Below, in pieces: positions 23,201 to 36,500 of a DNA stretch of 64,000 nucleotides. Each line of letters begins with the position of its first letter. The first letter of the stretch is position 1. The stretch lies in NCBI GenBank assembly GCA_002633025.1, contig NMRB01001581.1:1-64000 (forward strand). Direction: 5' to 3'. The DNA comes from Notospermus geniculatus. Taxonomy: Eukaryota > Nemertea > Pilidiophora > Heteronemertea > Lineidae. The translations under genes were made by a program, and so were the position numbers. The notes under the pieces were generated by a model, which saw only the letters and a program-made list of their open reading frames with translations, was not told where the DNA came from and ran no database searches.

Positions 23201-26036
23201 GGTTTGAAATCTTTTTTCTATATTCTATTATATATTAGATGCTGGTTTGAGTTCGATGAATCTGAAGCCAATCAGCTTGTATAAATTTTCAACATATCAG
23301 AGGTTATAGTAACATTTACTAACTTGTAGGTTCACTCCGAGAAAGAAAAAAGCGTCTGTAAAACTGAAATTTCACCAGTTGCAATAGCCTATCTGGTTTT
23401 TCTTCGTGCTTGAATTTAACTTCCGGTTTTCGAAAACATGTATTTGAGAAAAAGTACATCCACATTACCAGAGGTCAGAGGTCCACCAATTCTACTTTTT
23501 TTTACACATTCTCATAGTTTAAAACATAAATCAAGATTTCACGGCAGTCCTGCCACTTCACCATGTGTTGATGGTCTAATTTCTTTCAAAAATTTGATAT
23601 GATTTAAGTCAATTCATGTCTTGAATAGTGCAATGGTGATTGGACCTAATTCTAGTGGAAATAACCTCTTTCCTTGCAAATTCTGATTAATGATAGGCAA
23701 TCAAAGTGTAACACAGTAATTGGCCTTTATCAGTCAATTCATCTTCAGGTTGTCCCAACACTTTTACCACTCTTTCTTTGTGCTTCTGTCCAAAATGAGC
23801 TATCATTAAGATATTGCTATTGTAAGGCAACTCAAATAGCTTTGGGCTATTGAGGCTTAACATGGCAGTCATCCATCTCTGCACATTCTCATACTTTGGT
23901 CATTTTGTCGAGATCCAACAGAGGTGCCACTATGAACTCCAAAAGGTTTTGCCACTGATAACATCAAAAGTCTTAGCTACTCTACTTAAACCCCTGATTC
24001 TTTTTGGAAGTGGCTTGAAATGCAACTTTTTTGATTCGCTATGATCACTAAACATCGAAGTCGGTCACCATACCTTGAGAGCCAAGAAGAGCTAAGTGAA
24101 AATACTAGTTTGCTTGCGAACAAAGAGTTTGTTGGTGACTGCCCTGTGCCTTCCACTATTCCCTGTATCATATTTTCAAGTCCGTTGCCCACAGACTGTG
24201 GACAACCGTTTTTCAAGACTCGGCCGATTGGGATTCTTGTAAAATCAATTGTATTTTAGTTTTATGCTTGATATTACATCCATCCATCTCCGCACATCCT
24301 CCAACTCCATCGGTGGGGCATGCGTGGAGATTCAGCTGGCGCCAGATTCTCAGCAGCCACTGACTATGAACTTCAAATTTCGAAATGTTCGGTTAATACT
24401 GAAATGAATTTTACGTCTTTGACTTCAGTTATGAGAGTCGAACTTCGATAGTCAGAGGGCACTTTGAACACTGAAGATGTGTTTAAAAATTCTTGTGAAT
24501 CTTTGCATCATGGATGGTGTGTTGTCTCTTTGTTCATCTGTCGTGTTTGCAGCAATGCTTCAGCCTCTCGCGATCAGTTTAGTTCAGCATTTGAACACTC
24601 GTTGGAGCCACGTAAACAAGAGGAAAAGGACGGTGTCCATTCAGTTCATATAAACTTGTTCCTGATGCATCTTACATGTATTTTTGCGCAGAATGATTTG
24701 TATTTCGATTCAAATCGGGGAATCTTTATAGATGAAAAAAATTAATTTACCGGGTAATTTAACTTCTAACCAAATATGAGAATTTTTGGTCCTATTTCCA
24801 TGTTGCCGAAACTGTATTTCCATGTCACTTTCAGCATGAGATACTGTACCACATTAAAGTATTTGAACCTGACACTTAAAGTTGAAAGTGATTAGCACTG
24901 GAAATCTTCAATTAGCTCTTGGTTCCTTGTCCACAGATATCACACATCTTTCTTTAGAAGTTGCCATACCGTAAAGTCCACACTTTCCTAACCTTCCCCC
25001 TGCTTTTCCGTTATGGTAGTGGATGATGAAGCAAACTAACTATTAAACGGACCCACATGTCCCACCTGGAAAGGCTTGAGAATAAGGTCCCTAGAAACTA
25101 TGATGAGATGTTTTAAGATTTTTAAAAATTTAAAAAAAATGTAGAGATATCTATGGCCCAGAAAATGATGAAAATGAAAGTGGTAACTCAGCGCGGAAAC
25201 ATGGAGTTAAGTATTTCCATGTCCCCACTCAACTAGTGCATAAATCGGGCATCAACATCACTCTAAGACCAAAACGTTGTGGATGAAAGTAGGTAGGCCT
25301 ACTAGTTCATGGGGTAGGTTTAGGTTCCATCAAAAAAAGATATTCATGCACGTCGTGAACTAAAATATTTTCGACTCAAAAGTGATGAAGGAAATCCCAG
25401 ATGCGATTCATCATTGGTCAAAAACTACTTGTTATTTCAAAAATGTTTCTGTTTGTAGTGGCAGCACTACTCTTCTGCCTGGGGTCGTTGTAAATCAGCC
25501 TCTTGAAGTGGGGAAGTTCCACACAATGGACCAAAAATGATGCACCTCTTGTCTCTCCCTGGGTCACGCTTGGAAGAATGGGACACAAGCCGTGTTGAAT
25601 AGACATCTGGGTTGTCAGCCATGAATGCACTCCTCCTCAATAGGTTTGAAACCTCGAGTGGCCCCAAGTGGTACATGAATGCATGTTTCCAGCAGCATTA
25701 GCATTGTCACTGTGGCACTGAGTCAACACTTTATTCGAAAAGTAAACACTAAAAGTGGATTTTAAGAGCTAAGCAAACATGTAGATGTGATTTAAGGTGT
25801 GTAATTCTAATGTGAAGTGTGGCTTTTCATCTTCTTTGACTTATTATCTGCTTGTACTCTCATCCAGATTTATTGTGGTGTGGCAACGGCCGAGGAAGTT
25901 ATTTCATGAACATTTTTAAGGATTAAGTAAGATTTTCGAGAAGTAGTGTAGCTACAGCAGGTCGGTTAAGAATTACCTTGAAATGTGAGTTCAGAATACT
26001 GAGAGGAAACCCATACATTCAAAAAGAAGTTAGTGT
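17254..26036. other. Long non-coding stretch
   Basis: Nothing gene-like could be supported over nearly 9 kb. Several frames of 60-113 codons occur (for example 18663-19004 and 19501-19746) but lack splice context and homology that I can recognise. GGCCACGTTGAAAGGTACGT near 18701 and GGCCACGTCGAAAGGTCTGT near 19144 are weakly related. If AHR exon 1 or its promoter lies upstream of 52.7 kb it could be anywhere in this stretch or later ones. Confidence 0.4.
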
Positions 26037-26353
26037 GTCACCTTATGCCACTCTAAGATGGGTTTAAGATCGTTATCAGCACCTTATGCCACTCTAAGAT
26101 GGGTTTAAGATCGTTACCAGCACCTTATGCCACGCTAAGATGGGTTTAAGATCGTTACCAGCACCTTATGCCACTCTAAGATGGGTTTAAGATTGTTACC
26201 AGTACCCCATGCCACTCTAAGATGGGTTTTAAAAGATCGTTAGCAGCACCTTATGCCACTCTAAGATGGGTTCAAGATCGTTGCCAGTACCTTTGCCACT
26301 CTAAGATGGGTTTAAGATCGTTACCAGCACCTTATGCCACTCTAAGATGGGTT
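26037..26353 (+). repeat. Minisatellite, 41-bp unit, 8 copies
   Basis: The unit contains GCCACTCTAAGATGGGTTTA followed by AGATCGTTACCAGCACCTTAT. It is repeated eight times with unit starts about 41 bp apart, slight length variation (an AAA insertion in one unit, short deletions in others) and substitutions such as GCCACG. No spacers, so it is not a CRISPR array. Confidence 0.95.
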
Positions 26354-28610
26354 TAGATAGTTCAGGACATGGTGTTTCCTTCCTCCAACGTTCTGGTTTT
26401 TGGTCACCAGACGATGGTGTGTTTAAACATGCTACTTGGAATATTCCGAATGATGGTGAAAATAAATTGAATGCATTCAGATATCTCATTTGCTCGATTG
26501 TACCAAAAAGACAGACTGTTATGTGATTCAGACCCGATGTCAGCCGCGTCTGTGAGTTGTGTTGACTGAAACCTCCCCAAGACAATATGCGCAATGCCTC
26601 GGCTCCAGCTCATCCCCTCGACAAGATTGGTGATTTATCGAAAAAGCTCTTCTACTGATCTGCCCATTCAAATGCTAATCGTGTCTGCAGCTCATGGAGA
26701 TTGGTTGTCAATTATAAACAAGGCGGAGCCTGATCGCGAAGTGTCGCCTCCGTGATGAAGTCATCATGGTAGCCAATGTTCTTGATACGCGAGTTTATTG
26801 CCATGGTCCCATGGTCAGAGTGACCAACTTGTGATTTTCAGAATGTGGAAATAAACGCTGAAAAGATGACACTCACTTGACGAAGAATATTTGAACTGTG
26901 CCAGGACTAGTCAACAAGCAAGATTTGTTGAAATAAACCGAAAGCAACATGTGCAAGGACTAGTCATCGAGTGAGATTTTGGATCTTCGCTCCATTTTTC
27001 CCTATTCTAGTCATATTATTTTGGTGCATCTCTCTGGTCAGCAGCACATATGGTGGACGACTGGGTGATAAAGACTATGTATGCTACGAAACGCCGGCGA
27101 CGGACAGTCAAGAGGTAGGAGTTCTAATGGAATTTGTTTCAAAATATTATCAGTTGCACACTTGTGCATGCATATCCCACGACAGTACACATGCAAAATT
27201 TGTGTCCTGTCGTGTATACAGGTGTTACCCCCCTCATGACATCTTGACATGCGATTGGTAAATGCCATGTGACATGCAATCAATTGGACCAAGTCATCCA
27301 AAGTGTATAAAGCATGCAGGACAATGCAGTATATCAATGCATGTCCCTGTGCAAGTGTACTTGACTCGTGAATTTTTCTGATATTGCATCTATTCAGGTT
27401 TTCATCTTTCTATGCTTCAGTGATCAAACATGTCCCTTCAGGCTAAAAGATTGCCTTTCTATGCCACATCCCAGGTAAATTTCTCCTGCAAACAATTCAA
27501 AAATTACACGTGTGTCAAGAGTGAGGGTACAATAAATAATGGGAGGCCAGTAAATGCACTAGATAATTTTGGTCGTCTCTTACTCATGGTCCAGTGGACA
27601 CTGGTTAATTTTTCCACAGGGCATCGGGCAGCCCACTCATTTTAGATGCTGCCATGTAATTTATCCTAGGATCTCAGACAATAAATTTTGAGTTATGATT
27701 AATTTAAGGCAATTGCCTGTACACAGGGTTTGTGGCTGCCGTCAACTTGCTTCCTCCTCGGTGAATTCATAATTGTTTCATGTTTGAGCAGTCAATTGTA
27801 ACCTCTCCTAGACATCCGTACCATGGGGACAACAGCAGCAACAAAGTATTTTCCAAACATTGAGTCTGTGCACCTTTGTTATGAAAAGCAGCAGCACTGA
27901 TAATATAGTAGAACACCTAATAAAATGCATCGCAGTACCCCTGGGGGAACAAAATTAGGTTATGACCGGGAAGCTCCGCGGATCCCAGGCACATTTCTGT
28001 TACCATATAGGCTGCTATAATTGATAGGAAAAATTAATAAATTTCCCATCGTTGACAGATTAAGTAACTACTGTTCACTTGATGGATGACATTTTTCATG
28101 GTTTCTGAAACTTCATGCAGTTTCCTGATTTGTCAACAAGGTAAGTTGGAACGAATACATGATTGTTTGCTTAGGTTAATTGGATAGTATTATTGGGGTT
28201 ACTCTGTTTAGCCTGTTTTGTGCTGGGGCTGGAAATCATCGCATTCCCATCTTTGAAAAAAAATGTAGTTGAAGTGGGGAGTGATATTCCAAAAAAATCT
28301 GTATCCTCGTACGTTGTTGAAACGTGTCATGTGCAACACCAGGATTTTGGGGACCATTCACCCAAAATGTGCTGTCAGTGTCTTGTCAGTTTTGTCTATC
28401 ATGCCAAAACTATTTCTCAACCAGTCTGCGACTTCTTCCATGGAGTCTGAGTGATTCACTGATTATTAACCAGTGTGTGTCATGTTTTCTTCAAAGATTA
28501 GTCAAATCTTGGGAGTCCCACTGGGGCATCGTTGGTATACTCTGACTGCCTCATCAACCATTCGTGTTTTCACAATAGTTCCATCCAAAACAGAGAAATT
28601 CAGCAGCATA
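26354..28610. other. Non-coding stretch
   Basis: No confident gene. At 26971-27114 a frame reads RFWIFAPFFPILVILFWCIS and continues to a donor-like AGAG/GTAGGA. It resembles a signal peptide but has no in-frame ATG and only a poor acceptor, so it is not called as an exon. Confidence 0.35.
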
Positions 28611-28870
28611 CACTCTTAGCCAAAAAGGTTCTTTAGGGGTTCTTTGTGCCACACCAGAGGAACCCCAAGGTTCTATTACAGAACCTTCTGTAAAGAACCC
28701 GAAAGGGTTATAGAACGTTTTGGTCGCTAAAGAACCCATAAAGGTTCCAGTTACAACCCTTTTCGAAAAGGTTCTAACTGGAACCTCTAGGGGTTCTTAA
28801 ACAACCCGAGGGTTCTTAAATCAGAGGGTTCTCCTGGTGTGGCAGCAAAGAACCTTTTCGGCTAACAGTG
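28611..28870. mobile_element. 260-bp MITE with long inverted repeats and TA target duplication
   Basis: The left end reads CACTCTTAGCCAAAAAGGTT and the reverse complement of the right end CACTGTTAGCCGAAAAGGTT, extending through TTCTTT and GCCACACCAG. Both sides are flanked by TA. The interior is a series of GAACCTT/AAGGTTC motifs that can fold back extensively. It has no coding capacity. The superfamily is unassigned; TA duplication suggests Tc1/mariner-type mobilisation (inference). Confidence 0.88.
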
Positions 28871-31800
28871 TAGGAAGTATAGATTTTCTATCATGTTTCT
28901 TTTTTACTGAAATTCAAATATAACTCCCCACATTATTCAAATGGGATTTTTATTTCATTGATAACCATGAATATATCAAAAGAACCTTCTTTGACATACA
29001 TATTTGTATTTATCATTGAACATCAGAACTGAAACTTTCAAGACAGAAAAATGAGGAGAGGCAATACTTATCTCCACATTTGCAAATGCATTTTGGAAGT
29101 CGCTAAAAGCGCCGGGGAACCCTATACAAAATGTATATCAGGTGCAATAGAAGCCAGTGCTCTGAAATGGTTAATCCCGAATACAGGTTGTGTAAATTGC
29201 CACAGTGCAACACCGAATGCCTTACTCTGCACTGCTCTGTCGGATTGCATTTACTGGAACACTAATCAGTGGTATTGAAATTAACCATTGGTGGTTAATC
29301 CACCTCAAAGCCAATGACAAAGATGACATTGATGGAACAAACATCCACCTAATATGTTGATTTAATAACAAATCAATCTTGGCTTTTTCATTGTGCAGTA
29401 TTGGATGAGTATCCAATGTTGCAACCAATAAACGTGGCATTGCGATAGGTTGGTTTGGAGCCAGGTACCGGTGCATCTCTAACTGACAGGGGAGTTCTCT
29501 TAACTAATGCTAAGTTTGATGGGACGAAGCCATCGTAAAATGTACGTCTACTGCAGAATTCTCGTCAGTTAATGATAAAATCTAAATCTATAAAAAATAT
29601 ATATCTAGATCAGCACATTCTACCCAGTAAAAATTTTATACATTCCTTAGCGATTCAGATCCTGGGCCTATTGGGCTAAAATGTAGACCAACATTTAAAA
29701 AAAAAATTAAAAAAAATATTTAAAAAAAATGATGAAAAATAAGGTATGCTGCAAAATTACGTTGCCGGAAACATTGTCGTCGTGCAGAAGCACCTGATTT
29801 TTTAAAGTCACCGTTATATCCTATATGATCATCACTCACTTTGTGGAGCATATCCATATCTACGTACATGTACCTATCTTCTTCATACATTGCTTTTTCT
29901 CCCTCATATTTCTTACCAAGTATATTGATTCCTGTAATTATCAGAATACCTAATATATATCTTCCGTATATGTGTTTAATATATCTTATTAGTGATGAGG
30001 TCAAATGTTTTAAATCTGATCAAATGATTGTGATTAGAAATCTCAGCAAATTGTAGATACTCCAAAAACGATTAATTTAATACATACCTATTATTAGGCG
30101 TTTTCTAGATTTTTCATCTGAGGTGATGCTATTTCTGGCCAGGTTAAGAGTCGCCGAACCTTAAGTTGAAATTGTAGATGGTAAGAAAAATGAGGGCTGG
30201 GCTGGTTAAAAACTGTCTTTGAAAGTTGTAGGTGAGTGAATTATGAGAAAAGTTAGTTCACATTTCAACTTACTAGGACGGAATAGAAAATAAAAATAAA
30301 ATTAAAAATGGTACATGTATACTACACGTAGGTTTCCTTTTCATACGGCAGCAAGAAGTACATAGTTTGAAATGACAGACACGGACAGTAGGTATGGCAC
30401 GAAGGGAGTTCCCATAGCAAAAAACACTAAAAATAAATTTGAAAGGAATAACGTATTTAATCAGTGGTATGAATAAAAAACATGTTGAATAAAAAATTAC
30501 ATGAACATCACTGACTAGTGGACCCAAATTTACTGCTTCTGATTTTATGATTGACCATCCTGATGCAGCGCACATGACCATGCATTATAAATACTGTCCA
30601 ACGCATATATACATGTACTCATCAGCACTGTACGTGCTGCTGAGACATTGTACACGTCAAGGTATTTCACTATTGATGTGGTAAATAGACCGTATCTTCT
30701 CACCAGTGCTACAGCCTTGGATTCTGATCAATGCCTTTCATTGATAGGGAAGAAAAGTGCTCGATGCACTCTTGTGCATTTGGATGACTATGCCCTGCTG
30801 CATGATCCATCCAGTAGATTCCACAGCCAGCCTGTCATGAAATTGATAACCAATAAATTTTACAATACCCGAAGAAGTGTGATTTGGAATGAACAAAGCA
30901 GTGTATCATGCCATTGTGGCATCCCTTGATCTTGCTTACACACATTCATAAAAGCCGTTCTCATACAGTATACCAACAGACATCATGAATGAAAAAGTAC
31001 CTGAAATTAAAGAGACTGCAAACCTAATCAGAGTCAGCAGTAATGTCATATATCTGCCAAAGTGTGAATAATTTGTGCTAGAGCGCTTGTAAAATATGGT
31101 TATACACGACTCAATCAATCCAACAATTTCTATCTTTCATAAAAATATCAAGTGCCCAGGGAGAAAATGCTAATTCTCGTTGATTCTTAATACAAATGAT
31201 CTCATAATCTCCACAGCTGCGTCTAACCATGAATGGGCAAATGTCGCACTGGCTCCAAGAAGTCCAGTGCCAGACACTAATCATAATACGATTTAATGCG
31301 GAGAATTTTAACAACTTTCCTGCATCCAGTTCAAACAATATCAATGATACACTGCGAATTTTCTCGTGGATGTCTGAGTCAGTGTTACTTTGATTTCATA
31401 ATGTCACATGGAAGAAACACAGAGTCGCAATATTAATGAGTGAAGTGAATGAAAGCTATCGCATAATTTGGCGATTATCCTGTGACCATCGCCTTGGGGC
31501 AGTGATTATAGCAGAGCTGCACAAGCTCCCTGGCATACTTCACTTGAGAGACAACCTGATTCAACGCACTTGATGAACAATTGCCTTGAGTTGAAGTAGT
31601 TTGCAACAACAGGGGAAGGGATGATAGCAATTTATAAGAGGATCATTTGGGACTGCTTGAAAACCTATCTGTATTCCTTAGGAAATGAACCATTCAATAC
31701 CTTCTGGAACTGGTTTTTCATGGACTGACACAATTCTTTGATCATCTTACTTGGTCATAGTACGCACAGATGAATCTGGCCATGAGGTTACTTTCACAAT

Positions 31801-34800
31801 ACACTATACATCTTCCAAACAGCGTTGTGGTTCATGAATGTAGTGTGACAGTATCAGAGGCTGGCATTGTGGGGTACTGCAAAAATATAGCACCATCACC
31901 ACTGTGGGTACTTGATTACAAAGGTAACCTCTGATTGCTTCGTAAGAAGACTTCCTTTTTTGGCATTTCTGTGAATGTCGTTGATGAGTAGTTCGGAGGT
32001 TTAGTTATTCAACTTTCATCGGCAGAGATTTAGAGCCCGTGCTCTGTTCCTTAGCCATGTGGTGTTGCTGCACACTAAAAGTGCACAGCTTTCTGCCAGT
32101 TTGTCCTGATGAAAATAGATAAGATCAAGTGATAGCATCTAAGATGTGGTAGGGTGAGACGGATGATTCGCAGGGTGTAGCGATCATCATGGTAATGTTC
32201 CCCTCTCTTCTCCTGATTGACAACCCCATTGTCACATGACTAGGATGGAAAATTGTCCAACTAAAGATAAGGTTTCTGCTTTGTCTGTGCTAAATTGTGC
32301 AGATTATCTATTTTGGTAGTAAATCTCACCTTGTCTGTTCACATCTATCCCATTAAATGTGGTTAGGGATTAGAGACAAGACCACCAAGTGTCCACAGAA
32401 AAGGCTCCATGAATGATTTGAGTGTGTGACTGCACAGATATTGTTTTTTACTCCATTTTCTGTTGCTGTGGATATTTGAAATTTATTCAACTTTATATCT
32501 TTTGTGGATGTGAAAATTATAGTCAGCGAAACCAAATCTTTCCCCTTCATCTTCATCTCTTGATCCTAGCTCTGGAGAGGTTCAGCAACATTGAAATGCA
32601 GCGTCGGCCTCAAGTCAAGGTATTACGAAATTTATAATAGTACTGCCTGTGGTTATATGAATGTCGGAACTACGGATAAAAAACATTACTGATATCTAAA
32701 ATATGATTATAACTGAACGTTTTCTACAACTTAAATGTCGTAAAGATTTTGGGGTTGATGCTGGATAACCGATAGTAAGAGGGCTGGTTACTTTGGTAAG
32801 GCGAGGATCAATGATCATTGGAAAAAGCAGTTTTTAAATTGATTGGCTGAGAGTTTTTATCGGATTCCTTCTGCTATGGTGATACGCATAGGAGTCTGTC
32901 ATGTCTGTGGTTTCTACCATATTTTGTGATGTTGAACTGGTTTGTCGCTGATGAAACTTACAGATTTCGTATGGCGGTCGATGACTGTCTGTAGGCCACC
33001 TTAGATTGACATGTAAGAGTGCACCGAAGACCAAATTTAGATTCTCGTGCCACAAAAATTGCCTTACCTTTTTATACAGGTGTAAATGTGTAAGTAGGCG
33101 ACTCCATCTGGTTCACTTGACAAAAGGGTTGTAATGCAATAGATTCGGGTATCATCAATCTTCTGAACAAGTCATCACTCAATGTCATCCTGTTCATTCA
33201 GTCACCTGCAAACATTGATAAATTTACATCTTTCCAATTCATATTTTCTCTATGCGATTATTTCAAAGGTTTAAATAGGAATTTGAAAATGGTGTGAAAA
33301 TCCATTGTCCCATACTGCGGCCAGTGACATCAGGTCTTTGTTGATGCACATAGTGGATTTGACATATGGTATCCCGGCTCCTTTTTTTCAGAGAAAACTA
33401 TTTTCAATTTAAAAATTCGGCTCAATTTGAAAAATTGGTCGAACGATTACAAAAAGCAATAAAAAAATAATGTTTTGAAAATGCAGAATTTCTGATAACG
33501 CTGTTGCAGGTCTGCCTCTGTTATTTGCATCAGACAAAGAAAGTTACTTTCCCAATGACTCGATATGCCACAATCTGCCAGAGCACGAGTTAACCTAGAA
33601 CTCAATAGAGGTAGTAAAAATTTCAATGGCATTTGCTGTGATTAGCTGATTCATGAAACAGCATTTTTGTATAGTATTTAAAGACAAGAGAGACCTGATG
33701 CAGGAAGCTTAATCAGGCTGGGATCGTAAGAAGAAATAATGAAATTTAAAGCATCTTTTCTCACAACTTTCCATTAGATGTATAGAATATCTGAAAGTCC
33801 TTTGAATGCATTGTTTGCTGAAGTGATAGAAGCTGAACAGGATAACGTAGTAACTTTATGAGTCCATTAAAGGAAAAATTGTCTAAGTTGTCATTGATTG
33901 CCAAGATCAGTATCCTAAATGTCCTCTTCAACGGTGCTGATACGCCATTAATCGCAGGATCACGAGTTAATGAATAAAAGCAAAACAAATCGTGATTCAT
34001 ATTAAGTCACTTTAAGACATGGGCCTTTTTTTTAGTCGTATCATATTTAGTGAGTTTTGCCATACATGTACTTGTATTCCTGTGACACAATAACATTTTG
34101 AGGTTTTGTGTACTGGAAATTGAAAGACGATTTTAGAGGTTATCGTCATCAGTATGGCATGATTGTGAATTTCAACTGAAAGACTCGCATTGAGCTCACA
34201 TCAGCGATGGGCTACTCCTATGGACATTAGCGATGGGTTTCTTCTCTGGGTATTTCTACGGGGTTCGATTCACTTCATCAATGACCTCAGCCACATTTCC
34301 CAACAGGTTTTCTGTTAAACACGAGTTTCATCTAATTCTCACACCCAGCAAGTTCAGCCATCATCCCGTTACAAATCTCTTGTTTTGTCTGAAGCATTCA
34401 AATGCGACAATGTCGACGTTAGTACTAAGTCTATCGTGGAATACTTCCTACTGTTACTAATAGTATTGGAATCTGGTGATCAATCGAGAATCCTCCCCAA
34501 CAATGACTGCATCATCCTGTGCAATACACATCAGAGAAAGTGAGTAATCTGAGGTAATCCTGAGTGATTGGAGTGAAAACGCCCGACAGTTAGCAAACCA
34601 GTGGCATCGGTGATTTATATCCGTGCACAGTTAATTATTGCCGGGGTCAGTATATTACTTCAATAATGTAGCAATATGCTCCGTTCATTTGCTGGCAGCA
34701 AGGAGTAGAATTGATTTTTCTTGGCTTTTGAATGGAATGGTGCTTTTTGAAGCTGAAGTCACGGAGTTCAGTTTTTTTGCATAAGTTGCCATCGTCCTGT

Positions 34801-35053
34801 TCAAAGCAGAACTTCATGGTAACTAATCATCCTTGGAAAAATCGTTCTTCTTTTTACCACTTTCTGAATGCAAAATCTTTTGCTGCCTGATGTTTAATTC
34901 AAACTCTCATTATGCTATGTCAACTAATGGCCCTTAAGACACATGATGCACCATTAAACTGCCGCATTTAGTTTCACTTAAATTTGAGAGAAGGTAACAT
35001 AATTTGATTTCAAGTGGTGGATATTTTTCATGTACACTGCCTTTGTCTCAGTT
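28871..35053. other. Long non-coding stretch
   Basis: No supported gene. An A-rich low-complexity patch lies at 29696-29731. The remaining frames are short and overlap on both strands without splice context. Confidence 0.4.
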
Positions 35054-35627
35054 TCAGTTGGAATAGATTTTACGTGCCATGATGACTTGGCTGTGAACTA
35101 AATTATAACATTGATTGGTATTCTTTTGAACTGTGGATTTTGCTGTTTGAAATTGCTGAATAGTTGATCTGAGGTTTGAAATTGCTTGGTTTATGTGTTG
35201 CACATCTTCGCTCTTCTTTCTCCAGTCTGAAATTACAAGTTTGGAATTACCACTTCCATTTTGCGTTGTTTGCGTTACTGCATCCTTTTCCTCTTGTCTG
35301 AAAGAACGCCCTGTGAAGTTCCATTTGGATTTTCTTTTGTTTTTGAAGTCATGATTTTTATTATAACGCACGTGTACCAATATTCAATAAGTCCGATTGC
35401 ACTTCAGGGGAGTCGATGACTCCTAGGCTGTCTTGCATAAAGTTTGGCTGGTTCCTTTCAAGAGAGTTGCTTCGTTTTGGCTGAGAGGGCATGCTTTGGG
35501 AGGATGGGACATCCATAGAAAGAGCACTTTCGCTGGATATCTTGGTGGGTTGAACAGCTTTCGCGCATGCAAGATAAGAATAATGTGATGCCAATCCCTT
35601 ATTTGACAATGTTTGACTGCTATCCAT
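35054..35627 (-). CDS. Pair of overlapping minus-strand frames, possibly one frameshifted coding unit (copy 1)
   Basis: Frame 1 (35627 down to 35361) starts with ATG and encodes 88 residues rich in Ser, Gln, Asn and Pro (MDSSQTLSNKG near the start, PSSQSMPSQPKRSNSLERNQ in the middle). Frame 2 (35380 down to 35054) overlaps its end by 20 bases in another register and encodes about 107 polar, charged residues (KNHDFKNKRKSKWNFTGRSF; later AISNLRSTIQQFQTAKSTVQ, which could be helical). Frame 2 begins only after a TGA and has no ATG in the overlap, so it would need a frameshift or splice. Composition looks more protein-like than most frames here. The family is not recognised. It could be a decayed gene, a retroelement fragment or chance. 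Confidence 0.3.
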
Positions 35628-36452
35628 ATTGAAAACAAGTTCAACCTAGCAATTACACAATAAGGATGCTGAGAAATAACCTTTGGTAGGGTTCATGCCC
35701 TCACCATCACACTCCCTGGTCCAGCTGTTTCTAGTTTTTGGCGTTTGGCCCCCATGTGGTGTCTGACATCAGTGTTGAGGAAATTGTTAGGGTTCAGGAG
35801 CCAAGGCCTTGAAGAACAATGATCAGTGAATTTGGAAACACGAGCAAGGTCGAGATAGTTTCATAACAAGAAATATTTTGCTTCTGATTACATGTATGTT
35901 CAAAATGATAACCCCAATCTGTGCCGTTAGGCCTACACGAATGCAGATACCACTGATGATATGCTCAATTTGTTGCCATATGTGCGACAGTTCCCAGCGG
36001 GAGTCCAGCTATGGTCATAATGGGTCAAAATGAAAAGACCTGCTCGGACTATCCATCTAGCTTACTACACATTCTTGCACTACAACTGCTGAAGCAGACA
36101 GAAATATGAATCAAAAAAGAAATCCATTTATAATCAATAGTTCGTCTGCCTTATTATTGTCCTGGAAACTCTGGTAACACCTTGTCAATATGAGTACATG
36201 TTTTCTTAGGGTGGGTTATGGTTTATACAGTCTTAACTCTGAGTTTTGCCTTTTCAAAGATCCATTGTGATTGGGAATAAGAAAATAAATGTCTGAGGTA
36301 CGAGGAAATGACTGAAAAGAATATTAAAGTCAGTATCTCACCTGTATCTCAATCCTGACGCTGAAAGCAGGCAAGCCCCCAACCAAGGCACACTGGAATG
36401 CCAATAATCTAAACAATGTGCATTAATTCACCATCTATTACTGCTGTGATAC
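35155..36452 (+). repeat. Duplicated 1.3-kb block, left copy (ends at N gap)
   Basis: This block is nearly identical to 36501-37806. It ends with TATTACTGCTGTGATAC immediately before the run of 48 N, and the right copy ends at the same motif. Small differences include short insertions (for example ACATACTGTAG near 37207 in the right copy). The arrangement is what an unmerged contig overlap or two haplotypes would give. Confidence 0.92.
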
Positions 36453-36500
36453 NNNNNNNNNNNNNNNNNNNNNNNNNNNNNNNNNNNNNNNNNNNNNNNN
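36453..36500. other. Assembly gap (48 N)
   Basis: Run of N between the two near-identical 1.3-kb blocks. It marks a scaffold joint, so the apparent tandem copy number here should not be trusted. Confidence 0.98.

Noticed and set aside
26037-26353. CRISPR-like array
   Set aside because: Units are contiguous and degenerate with no unique spacers, in a eukaryotic genome; it is a minisatellite.
34250-34290. tRNA B-box-like word GGGGTTCGATTC
   Set aside because: No A-box at the right distance and no cloverleaf pairing could be drawn.
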